Shown here: in pieces, positions 44,301-54,915 of the stretch
Position numbering within the stretch: the stretch's first letter is position 1
How the letters are laid out: every line of letters begins with the position of its first letter
Assembly (NCBI RefSeq): GCF_947623445.1
Contig: NC_135241.1
Location: 17,424,501-17,488,500 of the forward strand
Direction: 5' to 3'
From: Clavelina lepadiformis
Lineage: Eukaryota; Chordata; Ascidiacea; Aplousobranchia; Clavelinidae
DNA: 64,000 nt
Notes under the pieces: model-generated
Databases searched by the model: none
What the model saw: the letters and a program-made list of their open reading frames with translations, nothing else
What the model was told of the DNA's origin: nothing
Position numbers and translations under genes: made by a program

Positions 44301-46888
44301 AACGTGGAACGTGATACTTGTCGACCGAGCTCATCAGCTGAAAGCACGGCCCCGTGGGTGGAATCAGACGACAATGTTCCTTTAACTGCTGGTACGAGCG
44401 GTATCTGGACATATTATACTGGCACAAAAGTCAGTCAGGGTCTCTTTGTATTTTTAAATTAATAATGTTTTTGTTATAATTTCCAATATTTTATAGCGCC
44501 TTGCATTTCGTAGATGAATCATCTGCAAGTTCAGTATCGGTAGTGCTGAAAACGACAAGATCGAAGTGGTTCAAAATATGTGTGATCGGGTCTGTTTTCC
44601 TGGTCGTGGTGGCAGCTACCCTCATTTCACTTTGCACAACTGGCGTGATACAATGCTTTATACGTGGTATAGGCTATAGGGCTATAGACTAAGTAAACAA
44701 ACCGTCACTAATGCAGTCGAACCGTGTATCGAAATAATCCTGTGCGGATAACGATTAAAAATTTTTTCATATCAGAGTCATGCGCACCCCGAAACCCAAA
44801 GAAGCATCAATCGATAAACTGTGTGGGTAATTTTTCGGAAAGAGTTCCACCTGGTACCTTGTGCATCATTAAATGCGATGAAGGTTACGGGGTCATAGAT
44901 GGCCATATCAAGTTGAAATGTTTGCAGAACGGGACTTGGTCAAGATCCCTACCACAATGTTTAAAATGTACATGGAATAAGTTGCATGTTGCTCTGTAAA
45001 TTTCAAATCAGTATTTCAGTAAATAAATGTGTTGTTAACGCTAATAACAAAAGTAGCCTACTTACAGTAACTTGATCCGAAAACCAAATAGTTTAATTAA
45101 TTAATTTTTATAATATGTCCAACCAACATAAAAATCATTGCTTTTAATAAAATTTTAGTGGGAATATGCCCCAAACTTCGAAACCCTGCAAATGGAGGCT
45201 CCATTAGTTGTACAAATAAAAACTACGAGACGTCGATTTGTACATTTAGCTGTCCACCTGGATCAAAATTACATCCCCCTGACCAAAAGCCCGCCACTAG
45301 AAATGAAAGTTTCAGAAAATCTGCCGACTTTAGCTCAACTACGTGTGGTCCAAGCGGCAGCACCTTTTTTTGGTCCAATTTGGTTCCCTATTGCGAATCA
45401 GGTGTGTTATCCACATGGTCTGTATCCGTTATTTGTGCATAGGCCGATACACGTTGTCATACTCTGTATGTCGTTGATGTTTTTTGCGAATGCTCTTGAG
45501 AGAACGCACTCTCTCAATGTTATTCCGATTGTTTTGGTACAGCTATTCCATGCAATTCCCTTCCGCAAACCATAGGGGGAGCTTTAAATTGTACCAGGCC
45601 GTTGCTTGACATAGAAGATGATTCATACACAAATGGCACAAGATGCACCATGGTCTGTAATGATCCCCATTTTGGTGTCAGAGGTGGTGATGTGGTGAGT
45701 TGTTCGAGAGAAGGTAAATGGAACGCAACATCAGTTGTCTGTGAAATGCGTGAGTACAAAGCATTCCTAATTCCTATGTTATTCATTAACTTCCTTCACA
45801 AGGCAGCTTATTAGCAAAGTAGTAGCCACTATAGCATTACCATAAATGTAGTGGTACAATGGATGGAGTACAGTATACGAGCTTTCCGGCAGATAAACTC
45901 GTTTGAACGCTTGCGTTTGTGATGTAATTGCATTGAAACAAGCTTGCTCGGTTGCAGCGGTTGCCAAGCGCAAATTTAGAAGATTTCATTATAAGCGAGT
46001 TTGTTATTGAGCCGTTAAGGTTAATTGAGTAATTTGCATAAGACATGGTGGCTAGCTGTTTTGTTGCTGACTTTCTATTTCAGAATGTCCGGCTATTGAA
46101 AGCAGCCCACCAATAAATTTCTCTTGTATCCACGACCGCTTCGTCCAGTCCGTGTGCACCTTCAATTGTCCAAAGAACTTCATAATGTTGGTATGAGGGA
46201 GGAACTTGCATAAATTGGGCTGAATCCCGTGAGCCTAAATTTTTGCAACAGGTTTTTGTGTGTTTTAAGGGAAATTTGCGAACTAGCTGTCAACCTGATG
46301 GTTCGTGGACGCATCCACCTTCCAAATGCATATGTCCAGCTTGTTTGACAGGGTCGAGGTGTGATCAACCAAATACTTGGGACGACCTAGTCAAGAAGCT
46401 GAACATATCTTTAGAACAAGAGAAAGTACGGAATTAAGTTTAATTCTTTGATCCTAGCAAATTAAATATCATCAACCTACATAGTTATTCTGGAATAGTA
46501 TCTCTTTCATTATTGTATGTCGTACTTTAGACTAGGCTGCACTTTTTCTCTTAGCTTAGTCTTTTTTCCGCTGTAGAATTTTTTCTATGGGGTTTACGAG
46601 ATTTCCTGCAAAGGTGAAGAAAAATATTACAATCTAAAGTCCAAACCCACAGTTGGATTCAACAAAACTTCCATTTCCATAGAAATGCTCCCAGAACAAC
46701 ACAGTCCTTCAACATGGTTCTGCCAATGCAAAGATGTACACAGTAATCGGATAAAGCAGTGCAATGGTGACAAAGACAGGTTTACTGCTTGCAAAAACAC
46801 TTTGGCTACATTAATTTTCACATTGGCGTTTGATGGTATTTATCCAGTGCCCTGTGACGCCCAAAAAATGCCACTGCCATGCGTGTGA
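41333..46888 (+). CDS. Predicted type II membrane receptor kinase: RIPK-like kinase, TM helix, four selectin-type CCP domains
   Basis: Exons: 41333-41616, 41911-42133, 42533-42658, 42746-42809, 42927-43032, 43152-43201, 43400-43549, 43800-43845, 44054-44128, 44201-44391, 44514-44666, 44776-44967, 45159-45401, 45543-45749, 46084-46190, 46270-46425, 46577-46888. Sum 2685 nt, 894 aa, all phases consistent. The kinase (about 55-335) has Gly loop GSGGYGTV (58-65), K85, E106, HLDLKSRN (D196, N201), DFG D214 and APE 250-252, complete for catalysis. HxDLK with non-Arg x, GGTITHIAPEH and WEIMAEREPYE resemble RIPK2/RIPK4. A polar linker, basic KTTRSKWFK and hydrophobic helix about 460-479 follow, then four CCPs (about 492-768), each with six Cys as in selectins, and a Cys-rich tail of unknown type. 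Basic residues before the helix predict the kinase in the cytosol and the CCPs outside. Uncertain points: exon 43800-43845 and the acceptor at 44053 (44030 is alternative), and the acceptor at 46269 (46252 also in frame). Two separate genes remain possible. Confidence 0.75.
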
Positions 46889-48770
46889 CATCGGTGCCTT
46901 GTTTTTACATCCAATATTTCAATAATGCAATTATTCAAAACAAAGAAGTCGTAATTTGACATCTAACACATTAACATGCACGATGCACTGGTGAAAATTT
47001 TTCTTAAACGTCGGATAATGAAATGGCCCTTGGCATGCAGCCATCTACTTATGATTACAATGTTTTATATAACTTATACTTTTTACAAATATACTCATCA
47101 ACGCTGTAACGATTTTGACTTATGTGTCACAAATAGTAATACTGTAATTCAAACAGTTTCTTGATTATATAACCTTGAAATTTGTTTTGTAAGTACCTGT
47201 ATTAGATACCATACACAACTTTACGTTAGCCCAACTAATGAACCTCAACAAAGCCCGTACTTTTTGCAACATCAGCATTTACTTGCACTAATCTTTCGTT
47301 AACATCAGAAATGAAACTAACTACCGTTTTTAGGACTTTACCTTGTTAACTTGGAATATGAATACCTAAAAGAAATGTTTATATCAGTGGAATTTGCAAG
47401 CAATTACTTTCGATTAACGTATATTATTTTGCACGTTTGAGTGTTTCGCTTCATATTCTAACTCGTGTTAGGATTACAATGCATTTTTTCTTCGATTTTG
47501 TATGCAAACTTTTTCTCTCTCAATTCAAGTGGGTTTAAGTTTCCCGCTAAGCCTCTTGTTTTCTGTTGTAGAAGTCAGAATTATTATAAGAAAATATAAG
47601 AATTCAAAAATTATTAGAAGAATTTGTGTCAATTTGAAATCAAACAAATGGAAATAAGTTTACCCATATTTTGAGTTAAAAATTCAAATATATTCTTGTC
47701 GATGTAAACAACAAACCTTCTCTTTATGAATTAAATGACATATACTTTAGTCTATAATCCAGTGTTTCTTAACATTTATCCTAGTACCCCTTAAAATCAG
47801 TTTAACTAGCCGAGTACCCTTGAAGACAAATTATAGAATTTAGCAGGTGCGCAATGGGAAAGTGCGACCTTCTAACCATTTACTTGCGTCTAGAAAAGGT
47901 CTTAGCCAACTCTATATTGGTAACAGTTTCGCACCCTTCTCTGCTTCAAAAGGTTGTACTTTTCGCGCACACCCGATACCTCAGCTAGAACAACCATACA
48001 CCGTCATCTTATTCCGACCATTAAATATCGAAAAGCACAAATAAAGATTATTCCGATAATCACCTGCCATGTATTTAACCCATTCCAGCAACGCTGGTTT
48101 AACCTAGGTTCTGGAAACATTCGATAACAACCATTTATTTGGGTTTATCATGGGTTTTCGTTTTCTTAACAAAGTATTTCTTAAACTTTGTTTACATACA
48201 GAACGATAGCAAAAAATTAACGTAATGTGATTACTTCGGCCATAAGACAATTCCCAGGAAAGCACAGGCTGTTGTTAGTTTTACAGATTAAACCATTCTA
48301 TCTTTGCTCTGTGGACACTTTAATAGGTGAATCCACATGCAAACAAACAATATTTTGATTTTTGTCGGTGGAATATTTTGCTTATGTAAATGCGTGTGAT
48401 TCATACGAAACACAAACAAATTAGTAGTCCCGTAGACGGCCACAGAACAGTTAAACTACCACAAAGTAGAAGCAAGCCAACTCACACTTTTGATGTCTAA
48501 ACAAGAAACTTCACTTTACTAAGACTCAATGTCACATGACGTGACTCCTTGTGTAGTAATGGGACTTGTTCTTGTTGTAGCGACAGACAGAGGTGTGATT
48601 TGAAGTTTTGTTTTGTTTTAAACTATTTTCAATTAAGCACTGAGATATACAGCAGATACTATAACATAAACAATTAAACATAGATGTTTTTTTTCACTGA
48701 ACTTCCACAGGGAGTAACTGGTCTATAGTGCAATGTCTACTTAGTGTCTGTAGTAAGATCCTATCTGAAT
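46889..48770. other. Intergenic between convergent genes
   Basis: This holds the 3' ends of the plus-strand kinase-CCP gene and the minus-strand NDUFS2. No plus-strand AATAAA was found close to 46888. Near 47764 a hAT-terminus-like string (CAGTGTTTCTTAAC) occurs without a matching right end. No gene recognised. Confidence 0.4.
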
Positions 48771-48776
48771 TTTATT
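48771..48776 (-). terminator. NDUFS2 poly(A) signal
   Basis: TTTATT on the plus strand gives AATAAA on the minus strand, about 125 bases past the NDUFS2 stop codon. Confidence 0.55.
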
Positions 48777-48898
48777 GGCAACTGTTTCCATTTGAAATTT
48801 TGTCAACGCCGACTTTTCAAAAAAAAAGCGTAATCGGCAAACAATAGACATATATATATACAAAAAAAAGAAAATTTTGCGTTGAGAATGCTGGTACT

Positions 48899-51800
48899 CT
48901 ACCGGTCTACCTCGCCAAACACTATATCCAAAGTACCTGAAAGAAAAAATCAATAGCTGTAGCGTTCGTTGCATCGTATCTTGGTTCAAAACAAATAAAA
49001 TAACGTACCTATTAAAGCGACTACATCAGGAAGCATAAGACCGGGAGCAACGTGTTCCAAGGTAGCCTGTGGAGTGTGACAAAAGTATCAGTATACAACA
49101 ATCATTATCTATAGTTAATTAATTAAAGGATTGCAGTAATGACAATACTTATTTCATTCTTGACTGCGTAATGGTACCAACGTTATACAGAGCACCTTAA
49201 CTTTATAGCTACACTTAAACAAACTTTGTCTCACCAAATGCGCAAATCCAGGTGCTTTTATTTTACACCGGTATGGTTTGCTGGTCCCATCAGAGACGAG
49301 ATACACACCGAATTCACCCTTAGTAGGATAAAAAAACGTAAGTATAACTTTCATGGCAGCGAATAGTAGTTGACAATGAAAATTGACATCGGAGCGCACT
49401 CGAACTGATCTCAAACACAAATAGTCAGTTACCTTTGGAGCTTCAACTGCAGTGTACGTGGCCCCAGGTGGAACCTGATAACCTTCCGTAAATAATTTAA
49501 AATGATGGATGACAGCTTCCATGGAATCCTGAAAATAAAACTTGCACAGGCAAAGCTATACGTAACCTGCTGAATGTTCACCGCATCACTTTCATATATT
49601 GAATATTGCTTTTGCCACAAAAACAATGAAGCTAAAAGCAGTAGTTCTTTATGCAACCATAGAAGACTATCTGCCTAGAGAGAATCAACCAAATCTAACC
49701 TTCATCTGGCTTCGTGATGGTGGTGTTAGTTTGTTGTCGTCAATCTTGATCTCTCCTGGAGGCATCTTATTTAAACATTGATGGATGATACGAAGAGACT
49801 GACGCATTTCTTCCACACGACAAAGGTATCTAATGACGTGGCATATTACTTGAATGAACGTTGACTGCAACAAAAGTTAAATAAATAAACAAGGATGCTA
49901 AACCACCTGTCGTATGTATCTCCTCTTGATCCGATTGGAACGTCGAACTCTACTTGGTCATATGCATCATAAGGTTGGGTTTTCCTAAGGTCCCATTTAA
50001 TGCCAGATCCTCTCAATACCACTCCACTGTTGACCAATATATGGCACGGTAAGATTATTGCTTTGATTACTTCAGTAACTTTTTTATGAGCTCATTGCAA
50101 ACGAGCAAACTTTACAAACACCAAAATATATTGCATTTTACCTGCAACCCCATGACAAAGCTTGTTTTGCAGATATAATGCCGATGTCAACTGTACGCTG
50201 TCTCCAAATTCGATTAGTGGTAAGCATCTAAAGGAAGAAATAGAGCTCAGTTATAACAATTTTAATTATTTCTCACAAAATGAAATGTCTTTGTTGAAAA
50301 ATAAAGCACTCTATTAAATCTGGCGAAATGAAACTAACACCTCTTCTAACTCATCAACCCGCGCAGAAAATCGAATTGCCCAGTCATAAACATCGTCCAT
50401 GAGACCAAGGGGAAGATCTTGACTGACACCTCCAGGACGTACATATGCAGCGTGCATTCGAGCTCCAGAAACCCGTTCATAAAACTCCATCATCTGTAAG
50501 ATTTTGATTGGTTCAATAACATACTGTATAAAAATACCACTAATTGTTAATGCTTACAACAATGGTTGCTTCAGTCTGGCTATCCTTTCCAAAAGGGCAA
50601 ACATTCCTTTATTTCTATATCAAAAAAAAACTGCTCTTGGTTACAAACCTTTTCTCTTTCCTCCATGAGCCAAAAGAATGGAGTCATAGCACCAACATCA
50701 AGGGCATGAGTAGTAATACCCATAATATGATTCAGAATTCGTGTTTGTTCAGCGAAAAATACTAAAACATCGTTAACATTACACACATTTAACAATGTCT
50801 ATCAATGCATTACTTAAAAGGACAATAGCAGTTGCTTACCTCTAATCCACTGAGCCCTTGGCGGAGCTGTGATGCCAAGCAAATTTTCCACCGCTAGGGA
50901 AAAGCATTGTTCATTAATCATCATTGAAACATAATCAAGTCGATCAAAGTAGGGAAGAGCCTTGAGTGATTAAAAACGGAAACAATGTTTACATTACAAT
51001 GGGAATGGTTACAACAAGGACAACTTTATAATATGTTGTAAGTTGTAACGCTGCATATCTTAACAAACCTGTGTATAAGTCTTGTACTCTATCAATTTTT
51101 CTGTTGCTCGATGTAATAAACCAATATGGGGATCAGCTCGAATCACAACCTTTATGACAAAAGAAAGTTAAATTGAAACAAAATAACACTATATTACATT
51201 CTTACAGTGGGCAAAAAAAAGAAAAAATATAACTAAATGACTTAAAATAGGGCATCACATTCACAACAGCCAAAACATATTTGCCACCACGAAACTTAGC
51301 AGCTTACTGCTTATGACAACAGTGAAAGATTTCTAACTTAACTTTTCTTAACTGAAAATTTGGTAAACTTAGAAGTAACCTGACTGGTCCCAGACAAATG
51401 CAATGCCTATTAATATCTTAGAAATTTAAATAAATCAAAACTTAAAACAATTTATTTAATGAAACATGACGAGATATTTTAAGTTCCACCTCTCCAGCCA
51501 TCTCAAGAATTAAACGCAGCACTCCGTGAGCTGCTGGATGTTGCGGACCGAAATTTACAGTCATTGTGTCTAAGTTGTTGATCATGTCGACGTACTTGAC
51601 AGGTTCAGGGGCTAATAAAAACAATACAGTCACATAGTTAACGTGTTGCATTTCCCTTCAGAAAACCATAGAGTAGTGGAAAATATACACACCCCACATA
51701 GCCTCTGGGCTAACTTCTCCATGAACAGGATGAGATGGTGATTCGAGCTCAATCTTTGCAAACTGGTTGATATACTCTGCATTAGGCTGCCATTTTGAAC

Positions 51801-52932
51801 CATTTCTGTTTAGAAAAATTAAAACAATAAAAGATCATGTACCATCGTCATGAACCAAGAAACAAGTGTCCATCTTGGTGTTTATTACGAAATATTATAG
51901 ATAATATACATGACGAATGTAACTAACAAAGTTTTGCTACGTGCCAGAGTATGGTACCACCAAATTTTTATCAAGGTGCAAGCATTGTTTTGAAACAAAC
52001 TTACCAATTGCATAAAGCCTGAAGCATCAATTTATCCAAAGATCAAAGTGAAGGACAAGTCCAAAAACAAGTTGGTCTTATATGAAAGAACACTACTCAC
52101 TGTGTATTCTGGTAAAGTAGTTTTGAAAAATAATAATTCTTGGTTAGGCAATTATAAGTAAAAAAAAATTGCAAAATTTGCCTTAATTGTGACGTAGATC
52201 AAGGTTCTTGTGATGTCATAGGTAACCACAGACAAAATTCGAAAATTCATAAATTTAGCAGTACCACTTTATAACACAAATGTATCTGTTACAGAAGTAT
52301 AGATTGCTCTAACTGCCAATAGCTTGATAGATGACAACCTATAGCTCACGGCAACCAGCATGATACCGGTGTGGCCCAAAGGATACCGTTAATTTACAGA
52401 CGCAAATGATTGGGCTACCAAATTTTTTTGTTTAAAATAACCGTAATTTATTCAATTACAATGCTTCACGTTGCTAATTTCTTCACTTGACGCCTAATTG
52501 GACATAAGCTAAACTCCTATGACAAACATTTCTGAATTCAGTTGATTACTGCTCAAAAAAAGCAGAAGAATGTTATTAAGTAACTTGAATAATCTACGAC
52601 ATAACACAAGCTTTCATCTACGTCACAATGGGCCAAAAACTGAGACTTTTTGCGATTTTCTTTTGTCAATAACTACCTAACCATGAATAATTTTTCAAAA
52701 TATTTTACCAGAATGTTCAGATAATGGTAATCTTTCATATAAGATAAACTTGTTTTTGGACTTGCCCCTCACTTTAAACAAATCCCATCTAGAAACATAT
52801 TACATAACCTGCTGCATTCATAAAATCTTACCTGACACTGATGGTTGCAGCAGGCACCAATTTTGTAGTGATAGGATATCCATTGGTTATAGCAGAAGCC
52901 AACGAGCAAGCATTACGAATTAGTCTGGCCAT
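48899..52932 (-). CDS. NDUFS2: NADH:ubiquinone oxidoreductase 49-kDa core subunit, 14 exons
   Basis: Minus-strand exons from 5': 52932-52832, 51805-51693, 51611-51490, 51149-51069, 50960-50840, 50761-50649, 50493-50341, 50227-50142, 50026-49907, 49829-49700, 49528-49433, 49318-49235, 49066-49009, 48936-48899. Sum 1416 nt, 471 aa, close to the human length, with all phases agreeing. Recognised segments: a basic N-terminal presequence ([14 protein letters not shown]), [94 protein letters not shown], and the C-terminus DIVFGEVDR. The protein is a core subunit of mitochondrial complex I and lines the quinone-binding site. The 3'-end segment [20 protein letters not shown] replaces the more common GLDKMS version but keeps the frame. 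The first intron contains a foldback element. The gene lies 408 bp downstream of LAS1L on the same strand. Confidence 0.96.
52045..52775. mobile_element. Foldback/MITE element with about 160-bp imperfect TIRs in NDUFS2 intron 1
   Basis: The left arm from 52045 (AAAGTGAAGGACAAGTCCAA) matches the reverse complement of the right arm ending at 52775 (AAAGTGAGGGGCAAGTCCAA). Similarity continues through TCTTATATGAAAGA, ATTCTGGTAAA, TTTTGAAAAAT, TGGTTAGG and TTGTGACGTAGAT, roughly 160-180 bases per arm with substitutions and indels. There is no coding frame and no clear target duplication. In a transcript the arms could form a long hairpin. Confidence 0.75.
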
Positions 52933-53340
52933 TTTAATCTTCTTCTGTTCCAATATTATAATAGTACGACATGCATGCCAGACAATGTTACAAACACTGT
53001 TGGTAAACCGTGTAGTATTTCAATTTCCTAAGGTCACCAATTAAAACTAACCTGAAGCAATCCCTGATAACAAACTAAATGGTGTTGACAGCTGAGATAC
53101 CACCACCAATATAAGCAAATTGTAAATTTAAAATAACTCGAATCAGATGTAGAATAATTTTCACTATTTGTTCTTGGCAATATGAAATAAGCAAATTCAA
53201 AAAATACTACGAAATGTAGCAATTCAAAAATTTTCGAGTTCTAAAATATGTACGTTAGATTCTTGAAAGATGTCAATAAAACAGCACATTTAAGTGATTA
53301 ATTACAAGACTGTAGCCTTTGCAGTTTTGTGATAATGCAA

Positions 53341-54915
53341 TTACAAAACGTCAATAAATGATGATGCTACATTCAAATCATCTTTAGAAGTATTAATGCT
53401 AGATTTATGTTTAAATGGATTTTCCCCACTTCTGTCGTAATGATCATATGTTTTGTTTGGATAGTCTAATGATGAAGAGGTCTCAATAGGCAAATCTTCA
53501 GGTGCTAAATCATTCTTTTCAACATTTTTATCATTGAAACCTGACAAATGAAGTGACAGCAATGCAGGTGTCTGACCAGGCAAAAGACCAATAGAGCAGT
53601 TTTGCAAATTGTTATGTTTAAACCGAGTCCATCGGCAACCTGAAAACTCTGGGCTTGCTTCAACGTGTTTATCGCGTGCACATACACTGTTAATTGTGTG
53701 TATCTTGCCAGGCGTGCTTTCAAGTCCGGTTTCCATAGATTGAATTTGAGTATGTAACTTGGATTCAGAAATATTATACAACTTTGCCAATAGTAAGCCA
53801 TTTTGGGCACCAACAATACTTGTAATGTGTGGAGTCAGCTCCTTATATAACCTTGCAGTGTATGGATTTACGTTTAGCAGCATGAATCGAATGAATTTTA
53901 TCCATAAGTGGCCATCAGTGTCATTGTAGTAATTGATAAATTCAACCCCATATTGTTCTTTCAGCAAGTTAAGAATAAAAAGAGCCCAAGTTGTTATTAA
54001 AGTCCTCTTCCTGCTTCTATCGTTATTACTGCCCACTAATTGAGAAATTAGACAATCAAATAAATAATACAGACACGAATATTCCTTGATTAACTCAATA
54101 ATGGGTTTCCAAACATTAAGCAGGCTGTGTGGCATGACAAAATCTTTTGGGCAATCAACAGTGGGGTAATCAAAAAAGCAATGTGAAGACAGTACAGAAC
54201 AAAGGACAGTCATTGCTGTTTCTGTTTTCTTCACCACTGAAACAATTTGATTCACACAGTTCTTTGTAATATGACCATGAGATGGTTTTTCAGACAACTT
54301 GATAGTAAACTTGTAAAGTATGTTGAATATTTCTTGTTCAAGAATAGATCTGTCAACAGTTTTTGATGATAAGTGGTTTTGTACAGTTTTAAAAACAGGC
54401 AATTTTTCAGCTTGAATATCCCAGTGGTTTTCTTTGATCCAGTGAAGAGCAAAATAAACAGCCTTTTCCATCATGATCAATGAAGGAAGTGGACCATGGG
54501 CCATTTCATGACGTAAATTAACAAGCCATTCCGGAATGCCGATATCTTCACCAACAGCATGAATTGGTCGCCGACACTGGCTCTTCAATCCCTTTTCTGT
54601 CATAAGACCAACAAACTGTGCTATAGATGCGGAAAGTATTTGCTTTCGTGCACCTTCGGTAACATTATTTTGTTCAAGTAGTGCCTCCACAAGCCTTGCA
54701 GTAGCTTCAATTGCTACTGGAATCCTTCCGAAAAACCTTACTCTCCAAACATTTATCAAATCTAATGCATGATAATGATCATCAGAATTTCCATAAAATA
54801 TGCTTTTGTAAACTTTTACCCATTCATGATCACTCATCCAAGCAACAATCCGTTCTCCCATGATTCCAACTACAAATGCAGAAAATTGAACATCTATAAT
54901 TCTATAATAAGGCAA
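53341..54915 (-). CDS. LAS1L: LAS1-like pre-rRNA processing endonuclease, single exon
   Basis: A 524-codon uninterrupted frame. The N-terminal Las1/HEPN domain has IVAWMSDHEW, a segment of the WRVR..G..P type, and the catalytic R-x4-H motif RHEMAH (R135, H140) in IPEWLVNLRHEMAHGPLPS. The C-terminal part contains WTRFKHNNLQNCSIGLLPGQTP, like the conserved C-terminal segment of LAS1 proteins. LAS1L with NOL9 cleaves ITS2 in the nucleolus during 60S subunit maturation. At 524 aa it is shorter than human LAS1L, mainly through a missing acidic region. The first 18 codons may be non-coding: a good acceptor (TTTCTGCATTTGTAG) precedes Met19 (54861), and family homology starts right after it. An upstream non-coding exon with start at 54861 is equally likely. 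No introns interrupt the frame. Confidence 0.88.
   Translation of the reverse strand: MPYYRIIDVQFSAFVVGIMGERIVAWMSDHEWVKVYKSIFYGNSDDHYHALDLINVWRVRFFGRIPVAIEATARLVEALLEQNNVTEGARKQILSASIAQFVGLMTEKGLKSQCRRPIHAVGEDIGIPEWLVNLRHEMAHGPLPSLIMMEKAVYFALHWIKENHWDIQAEKLPVFKTVQNHLSSKTVDRSILEQEIFNILYKFTIKLSEKPSHGHITKNCVNQIVSVVKKTETAMTVLCSVLSSHCFFDYPTVDCPKDFVMPHSLLNVWKPIIELIKEYSCLYYLFDCLISQLVGSNNDRSRKRTLITTWALFILNLLKEQYGVEFINYYNDTDGHLWIKFIRFMLLNVNPYTARLYKELTPHITSIVGAQNGLLLAKLYNISESKLHTQIQSMETGLESTPGKIHTINSVCARDKHVEASPEFSGCRWTRFKHNNLQNCSIGLLPGQTPALLSLHLSGFNDKNVEKNDLAPEDLPIETSSSLDYPNKTYDHYDRSGENPFKHKSSINTSKDDLNVASSFIDVL

Noticed and set aside
47761..48060. Possible hAT element starting CAGTGTTTCTTAAC
   Set aside because: No matching right terminus or target duplication found; left as a degraded end.
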